Below the pieces are notes generated by a model. The model worked only from the letters and a program-made list of their open reading frames with translations, searched no databases and was not told the DNA's origin. DNA of 16,136 nucleotides from an uncultured Collinsella sp. (lineage in GTDB: Bacteria > Actinomycetota > Coriobacteriia > Coriobacteriales > Coriobacteriaceae): contig CABQNF010000006.1 of the NCBI GenBank assembly GCA_902465465.1, positions 1 through 16,136 on the forward strand. The letters run 5' to 3'. The position numbers and the translations under genes are program-made. The number at the start of each line of letters is the position of its first letter. Within the stretch, counting starts at the first letter, position 1. Below, in pieces: positions 15,620-16,136 of the stretch.

Positions 15620-15640
15620 GCAGCATACCCGCCCGCGCAG

Positions 15641-16136
15641 CTACTCCACCGGCTTGAAGATGGTGGCCTGGCCGAAGACGCTGCGGATGAGGGCTTTGGC
15701 CTCGTCCTCGGTCTGCGGGATGCTCGGGGCTGCACCCTGGTGGCCGAAGGGGCTACCGGCGCCGGGGTTGGACTCCCAAGGGGCAGCGGGGGCGTCCTCG
15801 CCTGTGGGGGCAGCGGGTGCCGTCACAGCGGGCTTGGGCGCGGACGCCGCACCCGGCACGTCGAACGGGGGCAGATCCTCCCCGCCGGCATCGGCAGCAA
15901 AACCGCCGACCATGGCATCGTCGTAGGGAACCTGCTCGGATTCCCACGGCGCAGACTGTGCAGACGGCTGAGCCTTGGGAGCGGCAGAGCGCTCGGGCGC
16001 ACGGGGCGCGGGCTCGGTCGGAAGCTTGCCCGTAGCGGGAGCGCCGGCAGGGTTGTCGGAGCGCAGCCAGGGGGCCTTGGCCAGGTCGGACGACTTGGAC
16101 GCAGGCGCCGGGGCAGCAGGTTTGGGCGTGGCGGGC
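15641..16136 (-). CDS. dnaX: DNA polymerase III subunit gamma/tau, C-terminal tail
   Basis: The visible 165 residues are the last part of a longer protein entering from the right edge. They are a Pro/Ala-rich linker (repeated PAP, APWES and APWLRSDN stretches) followed by a short helical end, EDEAKALIRSVFGQATIFKPVE. Such tails are typical of actinobacterial DnaX, the clamp-loader subunit that couples polymerase and helicase. Its place before ybaB and recR supports the call. The AAA+ ATPase domain is outside the window, so identity rests on the tail and gene order. Confidence 0.82.
   Translation of the reverse strand, partial: PATPKPAAPAPASKSSDLAKAPWLRSDNPAGAPATGKLPTEPAPRAPERSAAPKAQPSAQSAPWESEQVPYDDAMVGGFAADAGGEDLPPFDVPGAASAPKPAVTAPAAPTGEDAPAAPWESNPGAGSPFGHQGAAPSIPQTEDEAKALIRSVFGQATIFKPVE

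Overview
The window reads as chromosome of a high-G+C anaerobic actinobacterium, most likely a gut Coriobacteriia such as Collinsella. This is inferred from a single-chain pyruvate:ferredoxin oxidoreductase, the dnaX-ybaB-recR order, a kinase/FHA operon and the codon style; no rRNA is present to confirm it.

Layout. Positions 1-1267 (minus) hold the N-terminal third of nifJ. Positions 1613-2142 carry a diverged partial copy of a palindromic repeat plus the 3' end of an FHA-domain gene. The intact counterpart (8348-10880) lies on the far side of a visibly A+T-richer, horizontally acquired-looking island at about 2143-8347. The island holds a radical SAM/SPASM peptide maturase, two tiny Cys/Asp-rich precursor peptides, a 35-residue membrane peptide, a transposase remnant, an ABC exporter on the opposite strand, and the ruins of a methyltransferase gene. 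At 8430-9917 a G+C-rich IS110-family element of the IS1111 type sits precisely inside the loop of the palindromic repeat.

From 9942 to 13630 (minus) a tightly packed three-gene operon encodes a secreted or anchored Ser/Gly-rich protein, a membrane-bound Ser/Thr kinase and an FHA protein that probably reads the kinase's phosphorylation. From 13876 to the end come recR, ybaB and the C-terminus of dnaX, all minus, with a small plus-strand membrane-protein gene wedged between dnaX and ybaB.

Most interesting system: the two precursors share the leader start MKHIHP, and each has six Cys residues followed two to five residues later by Asp. Together with the adjacent SPASM maturase this looks like a Cys-Asp thioether peptide (ranthipeptide, freyrasin-like) cluster with two products, a possible accessory membrane peptide and an exporter. 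The adjacent methyltransferase has decayed. A second highlight is that the IS1111-type element's right end contains 10 contiguous bases complementary to its own reconstructed target junction, a candidate guide of its bridge/seek RNA.
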